From Polyangia bacterium (GTDB lineage Bacteria > Myxococcota_A > Polyangia > Nannocystales > Nannocystaceae), in the NCBI GenBank assembly GCA_030424595.1, contig JAUHWG010000028.1, positions 1 to 64,000 of the forward strand: 64,000 nt of DNA, read 5' to 3'. Below, piece after piece: positions 17,844 to 27,441 of the stretch. The notes under the pieces are model-generated. The model saw only the letters and a list, made by a program, of their open reading frames with translations, was not told the origin of the DNA and ran no database searches. Numbering within the stretch: position 1 is the stretch's first letter; the number at the start of each line of letters is the position of its first letter. Made by a program: the position numbers and the translations under genes.

Positions 17844-18815
17844 TCAGGCGCCGAGCCGGTGGTCGAGGGCCCAGCGGACGAGCGCCGGCAGATCGCCTAC
17901 GCCGAGCTTGTCGAAGATCCGCTTGCGGTGGGTGCTGACGGTCGTCCTGGCGACGCCGAGCTCGTAGGCGACCTCTTTGTTCGAGAGGCCGCGGACGAGG
18001 AGCTCGACGATCTGACGCTCGCGCTCGCTGAGCTTGTCGACCCCGGGCCCGGGGGGCTCGGGCATCGAGGGCTCGGGCGGGGGCTCGGGCGGCGAAGCGG
18101 GCCCGGTGTCGGTGAGGAGGTGGAGGGCGCTGAGGATGTGCGCGCGCGCCTCGTCGGCGAGGCCCGAGGTCGGCCCGCCGAGGAGGCGACGCGCCTGGTC
18201 GAGGTGGACGCGGAGGCGCTCGTCCGCGGCGAGCGGAGCTCCTGCGACCGTCGCGTCTGCGCTGGCGCACGCGCGTAGGGCCGCGCCCTGGCTGCGGACG
18301 AGCTCCAGGAGGCGCTCCCGCTCGGCAGCATCGGCGGCCCGCCGCGCGCGCTCCCCTTCGATGTAGGCCGCGCGCTCCTCCAGGCGCTCCGCGAGGCGGG
18401 TGCGCTCGACCTCGAGGGCGACGCGCAGGGCCCTGAGCTCGAGATGGGCGCGGACGCGGGCGAGGAGCTCCCGCGCCTCCACCGGTTTGGTGACATAGTC
18501 GACCGCTCCCGCCTCGAATCCGCGGACGCGGTGGTCGACCGACGTCAGCGCGGTCAAGAGGAGCACTGGGATCGCGCAGGTGTCGGGGTTGGCGACGAGG
18601 CGACGGCAGGTCTCGTAGCCGTCGATCCCTGGCATCTGGACGTCGAGGAGGATGAGGTCAGGGCGGGCTCGCAGGGCCCGCTCGATCCCCTGGATCCCGT
18701 CCTTGGCGATGAGGATCTCGTAGCTGTAGGCTCGGAGGTGCTCGACCGCGATCTTGAGGTTGGTCGGGTCGTCGTCGATCACGAGGATCGACTGGCGTTC
18801 GCGGCTTGGGCGCAT
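17844..18815 (-). CDS. response regulator: REC, long linker, LuxR-type HTH
   Basis: 323 residues. The receiver domain spans about 8-122: acidic pocket DDD (14-16), phospho-acceptor Asp58 (LLDVQMPG), conserved Thr88 and Lys110 (VTKP). A coiled-coil-prone linker rich in Glu/Arg/Ala (about 125-230) and a Pro-rich hinge follow. A LuxR/GerE HTH (about 258-318; LSERERQIVELLVRGLSNKE) is at the C-terminus. The extended linker, about 130 residues, is longer than in NarL-type regulators. No histidine kinase is directly adjacent, though the hybrid kinase at 21829 is two genes upstream on the same strand and is a possible partner. Confidence 0.93.
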   Translation of the reverse strand: MRPSRERQSILVIDDDPTNLKIAVEHLRAYSYEILIAKDGIQGIERALRARPDLILLDVQMPGIDGYETCRRLVANPDTCAIPVLLLTALTSVDHRVRGFEAGAVDYVTKPVEARELLARVRAHLELRALRVALEVERTRLAERLEERAAYIEGERARRAADAAERERLLELVRSQGAALRACASADATVAGAPLAADERLRVHLDQARRLLGGPTSGLADEARAHILSALHLLTDTGPASPPEPPPEPSMPEPPGPGVDKLSERERQIVELLVRGLSNKEVAYELGVARTTVSTHRKRIFDKLGVGDLPALVRWALDHRLGA

Positions 18816-18929
18816 CGCGCCCCAAGATCTAGCAGCTCGCGCCGAAAGGCGACACCGGACAGACGCGGGGCGACGGCCGGCGAGGACGCCCCGGAGGCCG
18901 CTGCGAGGAGCTCAGGGCCCGGGAGGCCG

Positions 18930-21635
18930 CTACTCGGCGCAGCCTGTCGGGCCCTCCGGGAGCGGGTGGGCCGTGAAGATGTCCGCAGCAGTCGCGGTCG
19001 CGGCCTCTGCCTCCTCGTCGCGCTCGGCGGCGCGGAGCGCCTCCGCGTAGCTGCACAGGACGTCGCCGTGATCCCGGTCCTCGGCGCCGCTCGCCTGCCA
19101 CAGCGCGAGGGAGCGCTCGAACCAAGCGAGGGACGGCTCGATCTCGCCCTGGCGGAAGGCGACGCGGCCGAGGCCGGCCGTCGGATAGGCGGCCATGAAG
19201 ACGTCGCTGCCCATGTTCTCCTCGATCAAGGTGAGAGAGCGGCTGTAGCGATCACGGGCGCCCGTGAGCTCGCCGAGCTCGAGCTGCGCCGCGGCGAGGC
19301 CAAAGAGCGGGTATGCGAGGCTTGGGTGCTGCGATCCGACCTCGCGCTCGATCATCGCCAAGGCACGCTCGAGGTGACGTGCCGCCTCGTCGTGGTGGCC
19401 GCGGTCGTTGAGGGTCACCCCGAGGTTGTTGAGGGTCCCGGCGAACTCGAGGCGGTTGGGGGCGCGGAGCGACTCCCATATGTCGAGCGCGGCGACGAAG
19501 TTGCGCTCGGCGCCCTCGAGGTCACCGCGGCGGTAGTGCACGGCGCCGACGTTGCTGTAGGCGAGGGGGCGCAGGGAGTTGCCCTCGTCGAGGTGGCGCG
19601 CGGCCGCGAGAACGAAGGGCTCGAAGACCTCGACCTCGGCGCCGCGGGTGAGGCGGGTGCCGGCGACATAAAGCCACTTCGAGGCCGCCTCCGCGGTGAC
19701 CTCGGCGTCGCCGACCTCGACCGCGAGCCAGATCGCCCGGTGGAGGTCGCGGGCGGCGTCCTCGTGCGCGCCGTACTCCATCTCGAGATCGCCTTGGGTC
19801 ACGAGGGCGCGGGCGATGAGCGGCGTGTAGTGGAGCTCCTCGGCGTCGATACGGATCCGCCGCGCGAGCTCCAGGCCCTCCTGGAGCTTGCCTGCTCGCT
19901 TGAAGATCTCGGCGCGCCCGAGCTCCGAGCGGAGCCCTTCGACGGCCGCGGCGGTCGCTGGATCCGCGGGCGGGGGGATCGCGGCGCGCAGGCCCTTCGC
20001 GTCGTCGCAGGCGTCGAGGGGGGAGAGCGAGGCGACGAGGTCGACGGAGCGCTCGACCACGTCGTCCCCCGCCTGCTCGAGGACGTCGAGCGTCGCCTCG
20101 AGCTCGGCTTGGCGGCGGTCGAGGCAGACGGAGCGGAGATCGAAGAGCTCATCCGACTGGCGGCCGTCACGATTCGCCTCGCAGGCGCTGAAGCGGCGCT
20201 CGCTGAGGCCCTCAGCGTAGTGAGCGACCCGCTCGTCGACTCGCCGCCAGGCGTCCTTGGCGAAGGTCGCTGGGGACGCGAGGAGGGCGTCACGGACCCG
20301 GCCGCGCCGAGCCTCGCTCCAGACCTCGACGGCGGAGTCGCGGGCTGCCTCGCAGACCTCCGCCGCGCTCGAGGACGTCACCGCCGCGCCGTAGCTCGCG
20401 CTAGAGAGGAGCACGGCGGCCCCGAACACCGCCGCGCCGAGGCGGACGCGGCGGCGTGGATCCTTGAGCAGCGTGTCGAGGAGCTCCTGCATCGACGGCC
20501 AGCGCTGCGCCGGATCGACGGCGAGGCCACGGAGGAGGGCGCGGTGGATCCAGGCCGGGACTCGGCTCCCGCGCGGAGGCGGGCGGACGACGCCGCGCCG
20601 GATCGCCGCGAAGAGCTCGCTGAGGGTGCCCCCCTGGAAGGGGAGCTGGTCGTAGAGCGCCTCGTAGAGGGCGACGCAGAAGCTGAACTGATCGGAGCGC
20701 GCGTCGACGGCCTCGGTGTGACCCTCGACCTGCTCTGGGGACATGTACGCAGGCGTCCCCATGATCGCCCCCGCGCGGGTCAGGCCGCCGTCGAGGGCGT
20801 CCGAGGAGTCACGCAGCGCCTCCATGATGGTGCTGCTCCCGGTGCTCGAGAGGTCCTCCTCTTCATCGAGCGTCTCGAGCTCGTGCGAGGCTGCGCGGAC
20901 CAGCCCGAAGTCGAGGACGCGGGGGCGGCCGTCGTCGCCAACGAGCACATTCTCCGGCTTGAAGTCGCGGTGGACGAGCCCCGCGCAGTGGGCGGCCTCG
21001 AGGCCCTCGCCGGCGTCGACGAACATCGCGACGAGGCGCCGCCAGTCGCCGCGGTGGCGCTCGCTCCAGGCCTTGAGCGTCTCGCCCTTGATGAACTCCA
21101 TGGCGACGTAGACCTGCTCGCCGCAGAGCCCGACGTCATAGATCGCGGCGACGTTGGGGTGGGCCAGCTTGGCCATCGCCTGGGCTTCGCGCAGGAGGCG
21201 GGCCTTGCCCTCGACGCCGGCGCCGTCGCCGTTGACCAGCTTGATCGCGACCTTGCGATCGAGCTCGGGATCGTAGGCGGCGTAGACGACCCCCATGCCG
21301 CCCTCGCCGAGCGTCTGCAGGATCGTGTGCCGGCCGATCCGGAGGTTCGAGGCCGGCGCGGGCGGGGCCTGCGAGCCGAAGATCTTCGACATCGCCCGCT
21401 GGAACATGTCGCGCTGGACAGGCTCGCTGAGGCCGAGCTTCTCGCCCCACTCGCCCAGCGAGCTCTGCTGCGCGAGGGTGTCGCTCGCGGTGCCAACGGC
21501 CTCCAGGCGGGCGACAGTGCGGAGCTGGGCGGCGGGCGCCACCCGACCGTGGACTCGAGGTGAGGCGTCGAGGTTCGTCGCGGCCAGTGAGAGGACGTCG
21601 TGGTCCGGGGAGCCGATGTTGGAGGCGACGGTCAT
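18930..21635 (-). CDS. Ser/Thr protein kinase with TPR tail
   Basis: 901 residues. The kinase domain starts at about 100: GEGGMG (110-115), Lys132, HRDFKPEN (222-229), DFG (242-244) and MSPEQVEG. A membrane segment follows (about 500-520: LGAAVFGAAVLLSSA), then the Cys-containing module shared with the kinases at 1-2166 and 2319-4937 (VCLDRRQAELEATLDVLEQA), and TPR repeats to the end. All key catalytic residues are present. Two 17-bp direct repeats lie about 95-130 bp upstream of the start and may be an operator. It follows the hybrid kinase gene on the same strand across a 193-bp gap. Confidence 0.93.
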   Translation of the reverse strand: MTVASNIGSPDHDVLSLAATNLDASPRVHGRVAPAAQLRTVARLEAVGTASDTLAQQSSLGEWGEKLGLSEPVQRDMFQRAMSKIFGSQAPPAPASNLRIGRHTILQTLGEGGMGVVYAAYDPELDRKVAIKLVNGDGAGVEGKARLLREAQAMAKLAHPNVAAIYDVGLCGEQVYVAMEFIKGETLKAWSERHRGDWRRLVAMFVDAGEGLEAAHCAGLVHRDFKPENVLVGDDGRPRVLDFGLVRAASHELETLDEEEDLSSTGSSTIMEALRDSSDALDGGLTRAGAIMGTPAYMSPEQVEGHTEAVDARSDQFSFCVALYEALYDQLPFQGGTLSELFAAIRRGVVRPPPRGSRVPAWIHRALLRGLAVDPAQRWPSMQELLDTLLKDPRRRVRLGAAVFGAAVLLSSASYGAAVTSSSAAEVCEAARDSAVEVWSEARRGRVRDALLASPATFAKDAWRRVDERVAHYAEGLSERRFSACEANRDGRQSDELFDLRSVCLDRRQAELEATLDVLEQAGDDVVERSVDLVASLSPLDACDDAKGLRAAIPPPADPATAAAVEGLRSELGRAEIFKRAGKLQEGLELARRIRIDAEELHYTPLIARALVTQGDLEMEYGAHEDAARDLHRAIWLAVEVGDAEVTAEAASKWLYVAGTRLTRGAEVEVFEPFVLAAARHLDEGNSLRPLAYSNVGAVHYRRGDLEGAERNFVAALDIWESLRAPNRLEFAGTLNNLGVTLNDRGHHDEAARHLERALAMIEREVGSQHPSLAYPLFGLAAAQLELGELTGARDRYSRSLTLIEENMGSDVFMAAYPTAGLGRVAFRQGEIEPSLAWFERSLALWQASGAEDRDHGDVLCSYAEALRAAERDEEAEAATATAADIFTAHPLPEGPTGCAE

Positions 21636-21727
21636 GCGTCGATCGCGATCGTAGGGCGAGGAGCCGTAGGCGTCCGTCGTCGCGGTGCCAGACGGGCGTC
21701 GAAAGGCGTTGACGTCGCCCTCGCCGT

Positions 21728-21766
21728 CTGTCGTCGGAGGTCGACGCTCCTGTCGTCGGAGGTCGA
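21728..21766. promoter_or_regulatory. paired 17-bp direct repeats upstream of a kinase gene
   Basis: CTGTCGTCGGAGGTCGA occurs exactly at 21728-21744 and again at 21750-21766, a 22-bp period or about two helical turns. The position, 93-131 bp upstream of the kinase start at 21635, suits an activator binding site. Function is inference. Confidence 0.45.
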
Positions 21767-21828
21767 ATGACGTCGACGCGCCCCCATCCCGGAGCCCGCG
21801 ACCTCGCGACGGCCTCGCTACGGCCTCG

Positions 21829-24800
21829 CTACGTCGCCACGGTCGCTCCGAGGAGCTCGCGGACGCTGTCGTCGTCGAAGGCGGCCGCGCGGCGGCGGAG
21901 CTCGACGAGGAAGTCTGCGGCGGTGCCCTCGCGGACGACGAGCTCCTCGGCCCGCTCTTGGAGCTCGAGGAACGCGCCGCGGGCGTAGAGCTCGCGCAGC
22001 TCCGCGAGCGCGGCGGCGGACGGGGGATCGAGCCTCGGCTGGACGTCGCAGCCCGCCGCCGACGAGCACAGCTCCCCGGCCTCGAGCGCCTCGGCGCTGG
22101 TGCTGGCGCCGTCGTCGACGAGCGGCAGCGTGACCGTGAAGCGGCTGCCCTCGCCGACGACGCTGTCGACGACGATCTCGCCGCCCATCCGCAGGGTCAG
22201 CTCGCGAGCGATCGCGAGGCCGAGGCCGGCGCCCCGCGACCGCTGCGTCGGGTCGCCGACCTGCTCGAAGGGCGTGAAGATCGCGTGGAGCCACTCGCGC
22301 GGGATCCCCGGGCCCGTGTCTTCGACGACGAAGCGGATCTGTGGGGGGCCGCCGGTCGGCGCTGCGAAGCGCTCGACGTGGAGAACGACCTCCCCTCGGG
22401 CGGTGAACTTGAGGGCGTTGCCCAGGAGGTTGAGGAGGACCTGGCGGAGGCGGACCTCGTCGGCGAGCAGCCGCGTCGGCAGGGCCTCGCCGAGGCGCGC
22501 GCGCAGGTCGATGCCTCGCTCGTCGGCGCGGGGCTGGAGCATGCTCAGGAGCCCCCCGACCAGCGGGCCGACGGCGACCGAGGTCGGGCGGAGCTCAAGG
22601 CGTCCAGCGTCGAGCTGGGCCATCGCCAGGATGTCGTCGATAAGCTCCAGGAGGTGAGCGCCGCTGCGGTGGATCGTCCGCAGGCCGCCGCGCGCAGCTT
22701 CGCTTGCGTCGCGCTCGAGGAGCCGGGCGTAGCCGAGGATCGCGTTGAGCGGGGTCCGGAGCTCGTGGCTCATGCGGGCGAGGAATTCGGCCTTCGTCTG
22801 GGTCGCGGCCTCGGCGACAGCGCGCGCCTCCTCGAGGTCGGCGGTTCGCTCGTGGATCGTCGCCTCGAGGTCGCGGTAGAGGCTGGCGATCTCGATCGAG
22901 ATCGCGGCCTGAGCCGCGAGGATCATCACCGTCTCGGCACGCTCGGAGGTGAAGCAGCCGGCGACGCGTTCGTTCTCGAGGTAGATAGCCCCGCGGACGA
23001 CCGACGCGCGGGTGATCGGCGCGCAGAGGATCGACCGCGGAGCGTGGCGCTTGAGGTAGGGGTCGTCGACGATCAGGGAGTCGCCTCGCCCTGCGCCGAG
23101 GCTCACGGTCTGACCTGTCCGAAGGACCTCACGGATCAGCGCGAGCGGGAGCGTGTCGGCGAGCTCGGCGAGGGGCTGCGCGTGCGTCGCGGTCGCGGCC
23201 TTCGTGGCGTCGACGTCAGCCCAGGCGGCGACGATCGGGCCGCCGGCGGCGCTGAGGATCAGAGCCCCGCGAGACGCTGCGCCGACCTCGAGGGCGGCCT
23301 GCATGATCTTCCCCTGAAGGCGCTCGTAGACCAGCTCTTCGGCGAGCGCATGCGAGGCGCGGACCACCGCGCGGAGATCGAGGGCGGCGCTGAGCTTGTC
23401 GCTCGACGGCCGCCACGCCGCGCCCGGAGCGGAGGTCGGGGGGTCGAGGAGATGGGCGAACTCTGCATCACAGCGGGCGAGCTTCGCGGTCGCGCCCCAG
23501 CGCTCCCACGCGTAGCGGGCCTCACGCGCGAACGCTCGCGCAGTGATCCTGTCGCCGCAGCCATGGAGTGTCCGGGCGGCGAACTCGGCGGCGATGCCGA
23601 CGTCGAGGAGCTGGCCGCGAGACTCCGCCGCCGCGATCGCGCGCTCGATCTTGGCGAGGGCGGGGCCGATGCGCCCGCGATCGGCGAGGAGCGCCGCCTC
23701 GACGATGAGCACGCGGTGGTCGTGGAGATGGGGGGAGTCGGCCGCGAGGCGCCGGAGATCGTGGAGGCTCCTCCGGGCGCTCCGCAGGCACCGGCGGCGC
23801 CGCCCTCCGCGGGCCAAGGTGACGCACGTGAGGCCGCCGATCATCGCCGCCGACCCGCTGAAGCTGAAGCGCCGGAGGAGCTGCGTGGCGTCCTCCTGCA
23901 GGGCCTCGATGTGGGGGAGCGCGAGCTCGGGCTCGCCGAAGAGGTAGGCGAGGAAGGCCTGGGCGATCCGGAGGCCCGAGAGGCTGACGCCATCGCGGGC
24001 GGCCTTCGCGGCCGGGAGGAGGACGTCGAAGTCGGCCGCCTCGCCGCAGAGGCGAGCCGGGTCCTCGGCGCGGCCGAGGAGGTTGAGCATGACCTGGCGC
24101 GAGGTCCAGGCGTAGACCCGCTTGGCGGCGCCGGTCTCCTCCCGAAGGTCCGCGAGCTCGGCGAACGACGCCTGCGACTCGCGCTCGACGTCGGCGAGGG
24201 GGCGGCCGCTGTGGAGGGCGAAGGTGTCCTGCATCAGCGCCGAGAACATCGCCGCGTCGAGGTCACCTGCCTCAAGGCTCAGGTGCTTGGCCCGGGTGAT
24301 CATCGCGAGGAGCTCGCTTGGCGACGCGCGCAGCGGGAGCACCGTGCTCGCGCTGACGCCGAAGACCAGCCCGCGCAGGGCCCGGTCGGGGCAGCGCTCC
24401 GCGAGGCGAAGCGCCGCCTCAGCGCAGGCGTAGGCGGCCTCGCGGGCGTTGAAGGCGTCGAGCTGGATCTTGCCGAAGAGCACGAGCGCGAGGGCGGCCT
24501 CGGGGACCAGGCCGGCGCCGAGGCTGAGATCGAGGAGCCGGGTCGCCGCGGTGACCACGAGCCGCGGCGATCCGACCACGGCTTCGCTCGCGAGCAGCGC
24601 GAGGAGACGCGCGCGCGCGCGGATCATCGGGTCATGGGCGAACGGCGCGCGGATGAAGGCGTCGAGCCCCCGGCGACGGAGCGCCCGGCGCAGGCGGACG
24701 ACGGCGCGGAGCTGCGGCAGCGTTCGCGGGTCAGCGCGGAGGTCGACGCCGACGAGGCGGAGGGCGTCGAGGCAGAGCGGGATCGTCTGCGGGTCGCGCA

Positions 24801-27357
24801 AGGACTGAGCGGCGGCGATCTCGATCTCGTAGGCGAGGGCGCGCTCGCGGATCGTCGTCGCGGCGCCGCGAGCCTCGCGGAGGTGCGCGCGCATCGCGGG
24901 GAAGTCGACGTTGGCGGCGGCCGCCTGCGCGCACTCGAGGGAGAGCGAGACCCGGAGCGCGGGCGCCCGGGCTGCGAGCATGTCCCCAGCGACCTCGAGG
25001 GCCCGCTCGAGGAGCCGCTGAGCGCGTACATGGGCGCCGAGCTCGACCGCCCGCCGACCTGCGCGGAGGCTCAGCTCCGCGAAGCCGAGGCGCTCCTCGT
25101 CGCGGAGCAGGTCCGCGCCCTCGCCTAGGTGCGTGACGACCTCGAGGAGGCGGGCTTCGAGGGCCTCAGAGCCCAGGCTGTCGCGGAGGAGGCGACCGAG
25201 CTGGAGATGGGCCCGCTCCCTCGAGTCGGCGTCGATACGGGCCTCGATCGCCGCGTGGAGCTGCTCGTGGGCGAAGCGCAGGCGGACCTCGTCGCTACTC
25301 CCTGCGAGCTCGAGGGTGTCCAGGAGGCCGTCACGGAGCGCAGGCTCGAGCCCCCCCAGGACCGCGGCCCGCGAGCGCCCGCTGAGCGCCACGACCGTCG
25401 ACACCGTAAAGGTCGTCCCGACGCAGGCGGCGAGCTGGAGGAGCTCGAGCGTCGGCTCCGGGAGGCCGGCGACGTGACGGCCTAGGAGGTCCGGGGCGCC
25501 GGCCAGCGCGACGCCGCGGACCTCCTCGAGCTGCCAGCGCCAGCGACCTCCTGTCGGCTCCCATGCCACAGCTCCGCCCTCGACGAGCGCCGTCAAGTAG
25601 ACGCGGAGGTGGAGCGCGTTGCCGCCGCTTCGCTCGTGGCAGAGCTCGGCGAGGCCATCGATGTCGGCGTCGGTCGGCGCGAAGAGGTCGCCGAGGTGTT
25701 GAGCGATCGCTTCGCGATCGAGGGCCTCGAGTCCGATCTCGACGAAGCCCGGGGCGGCCTCCCGGAGGGAGGTGATCAGGCCGCTGAGGGGGTGCTCGGC
25801 GCCGAGAGCCTCGGCGCGGAAGGTCGCGACCACGAGGAGCCGCCGCCGGCCGGCGAGGGCGTCGGTGAAGAGCCGCCGGAGGACGCCCAGCGTGGCGCCG
25901 TCGGCGAGGTGGAGATCATCGATGATGATGACCAGCGGCTCGTGCTCAGCGAGGCCCGTGATGAGCCGCGCGAGGGCTCGCCGGCGCTGCAAGGGAGAGC
26001 CCGCCCCCGTCGACGCGTCGCCCGGGGGAGCGCCGAGGAGCGCCGCGAGCTCAGGGAGCTGGTCTGTGAGCACCGGAGCGTCGTCGCCGAAGGTCGCGCG
26101 GAGCCGCTGACGCGAGCGCGCCAGCGCGTCGTCGCCGAGGAGCTGGCGTAGGCGCTGGCGGACGATGTCGATGAGCGGCCCGAGGGGGACGCTGTGCTCG
26201 GCGTCGACGCAGCTCGTCGCCGCCGCGGTGCAGCCACCCTCGCGCGCCTCCTCGCGCAAGGCCTCGACCAGGGTCGTCTTGCCGGCCCCAGCCGCGCCGC
26301 CGACGAGGGCAAAGCCGGCCTCGCCGAGGCGAGCCCGGACGAGCGCGCGGCGGAGCTGGGCGAGCGCCGCATGGCGGCCGTAGAGCGCCCGCGGAGACGG
26401 CAGCGCCCCGCGGTGTGCCGCGTCGATGAAGAGCGCGGTGCTCTGGTCACCCCGGCGCAGCGAAGCTTGGACCGCCTCGAGATCGGCGGCGACGAGCGAC
26501 GCGCTGGCGTAGCGCTCGCTCGGCGCCTTGGCGAGGAGCCGCGTCAGGACGCGGCCGAGCGCCGGAGGCAGCCCGGGCCGGCGCGCGCAGGCGTCTGGGG
26601 GGCGGCGCGCGACGTGGGCGTGGATCAGCGCCGCGTCCTCCTCCTCGACGAAGGGCGGCGCCCCCGTGAAGAGGTGGAAGAGGGTGGCCCCGAGGGCGTA
26701 GAGGTCGCTCCGCGCGTCGACGTCGTAGCTGGTTCGGCCGGTCTGCTCGGGGGCGATGTAGGCCAGCGTCCCGGCGAACGACGCCTGCTGCGGCTCGCCC
26801 TCGCTCAGCTTGGGCGCGGCTTCGCCGAGGATCGCGAGGCCGTAGTCGATGATCTCCAGGGTCCCGCGGCTCCGGTTGACGACGATGTTGTCGGGGGCGA
26901 CGTCGCGGTGGATGATCCCGCGGCTGTGGATCTCGGCGAGGACGCGCGCCCCCTGGACGGCGATGTCGAGCGCCTCGGCGAGCGGAACGCCAGCCTCGGC
27001 GATCCACTCGGCGAGCGACCTGCCGCCGCTGTCGCGGAGAACCAGCGCAGGTCGGCGCTCGCTCGTGCCGTCGCCTAGGCGGTGGAGGACCTCGTCGGTC
27101 GCGGCGATGCCTGGGACACCGCGGACGTCGAGCGCCCGTAGGAGCGCTCGCTCGTGCTCGAGCCGGCGCAGGAGCTCAGCGGGCGGGCGGGCGCTCGTCG
27201 TCGTCTTGATCACGACGCGCTCGCCGGTCGCGGCGTCGGTCGCTCGCAGCACCCAGCTCCACGCGCTCCTGTAGAGCTCGACCGTGTCTGTGTAGCCGCT
27301 GATCATCGGATCATCGCCGCCTTCGATCTCCGCAGCGCCTGTCGGCGCCTGGTCCAT
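21829..27357 (-). CDS. hybrid Ser/Thr kinase-like / AAA ATPase / GAF / histidine kinase
   Basis: About 1842 residues. Start options are TTG 27402, ATG 27357 and ATG 27306; the conserved part begins MISGYTDTVELYRS. Order: kinase-like domain (about 20-300), P-loop ATPase (GGAAGAGKTT near 352; Walker-B-like LVIIIDDLHLAD), long helical TPR-like middle, GAF (about 1340-1480), histidine kinase (H-box MSHELRTPLNAILGY near 1528; NLLGNALKFT; DTGPGIP; GAGLGLAIA). This is the known three-part signalling architecture. The catalytic loop reads HRDVAPDN, with Ala where an active kinase has Lys, and DYG replaces DFG, so Ser/Thr phosphorylation is doubtful, as in relatives with HKDINPSN. The sigma gene ends 84 bp upstream, so the pair is probably an operon. 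Confidence 0.92.
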   Translation of the reverse strand: MDQAPTGAAEIEGGDDPMISGYTDTVELYRSAWSWVLRATDAATGERVVIKTTTSARPPAELLRRLEHERALLRALDVRGVPGIAATDEVLHRLGDGTSERRPALVLRDSGGRSLAEWIAEAGVPLAEALDIAVQGARVLAEIHSRGIIHRDVAPDNIVVNRSRGTLEIIDYGLAILGEAAPKLSEGEPQQASFAGTLAYIAPEQTGRTSYDVDARSDLYALGATLFHLFTGAPPFVEEEDAALIHAHVARRPPDACARRPGLPPALGRVLTRLLAKAPSERYASASLVAADLEAVQASLRRGDQSTALFIDAAHRGALPSPRALYGRHAALAQLRRALVRARLGEAGFALVGGAAGAGKTTLVEALREEAREGGCTAAATSCVDAEHSVPLGPLIDIVRQRLRQLLGDDALARSRQRLRATFGDDAPVLTDQLPELAALLGAPPGDASTGAGSPLQRRRALARLITGLAEHEPLVIIIDDLHLADGATLGVLRRLFTDALAGRRRLLVVATFRAEALGAEHPLSGLITSLREAAPGFVEIGLEALDREAIAQHLGDLFAPTDADIDGLAELCHERSGGNALHLRVYLTALVEGGAVAWEPTGGRWRWQLEEVRGVALAGAPDLLGRHVAGLPEPTLELLQLAACVGTTFTVSTVVALSGRSRAAVLGGLEPALRDGLLDTLELAGSSDEVRLRFAHEQLHAAIEARIDADSRERAHLQLGRLLRDSLGSEALEARLLEVVTHLGEGADLLRDEERLGFAELSLRAGRRAVELGAHVRAQRLLERALEVAGDMLAARAPALRVSLSLECAQAAAANVDFPAMRAHLREARGAATTIRERALAYEIEIAAAQSLRDPQTIPLCLDALRLVGVDLRADPRTLPQLRAVVRLRRALRRRGLDAFIRAPFAHDPMIRARARLLALLASEAVVGSPRLVVTAATRLLDLSLGAGLVPEAALALVLFGKIQLDAFNAREAAYACAEAALRLAERCPDRALRGLVFGVSASTVLPLRASPSELLAMITRAKHLSLEAGDLDAAMFSALMQDTFALHSGRPLADVERESQASFAELADLREETGAAKRVYAWTSRQVMLNLLGRAEDPARLCGEAADFDVLLPAAKAARDGVSLSGLRIAQAFLAYLFGEPELALPHIEALQEDATQLLRRFSFSGSAAMIGGLTCVTLARGGRRRRCLRSARRSLHDLRRLAADSPHLHDHRVLIVEAALLADRGRIGPALAKIERAIAAAESRGQLLDVGIAAEFAARTLHGCGDRITARAFAREARYAWERWGATAKLARCDAEFAHLLDPPTSAPGAAWRPSSDKLSAALDLRAVVRASHALAEELVYERLQGKIMQAALEVGAASRGALILSAAGGPIVAAWADVDATKAATATHAQPLAELADTLPLALIREVLRTGQTVSLGAGRGDSLIVDDPYLKRHAPRSILCAPITRASVVRGAIYLENERVAGCFTSERAETVMILAAQAAISIEIASLYRDLEATIHERTADLEEARAVAEAATQTKAEFLARMSHELRTPLNAILGYARLLERDASEAARGGLRTIHRSGAHLLELIDDILAMAQLDAGRLELRPTSVAVGPLVGGLLSMLQPRADERGIDLRARLGEALPTRLLADEVRLRQVLLNLLGNALKFTARGEVVLHVERFAAPTGGPPQIRFVVEDTGPGIPREWLHAIFTPFEQVGDPTQRSRGAGLGLAIARELTLRMGGEIVVDSVVGEGSRFTVTLPLVDDGASTSAEALEAGELCSSAAGCDVQPRLDPPSAAALAELRELYARGAFLELQERAEELVVREGTAADFLVELRRRAAAFDDDSVRELLGATVAT

Positions 27358-27441
27358 GATAGCCGGGTGGGCGGCTGCCAACGCCGACGTCCGCGGGGAC
27401 AACGGGCCGCGGCGCCGCTGGATCGCGGGCCGCGACGAGAC

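Noticed and set aside
15846..18278. Long open frame opposite the large lipoprotein and regulator (and similar ones at 2133-3440, 18444-21563, 21685-25128, 38894-41251, 44559-47822)
   Set aside because: These mirror real genes on the other strand. Their proteins are runs of Arg/Glu/Val/Gly without domains, as expected when GC-rich third positions suppress stops.
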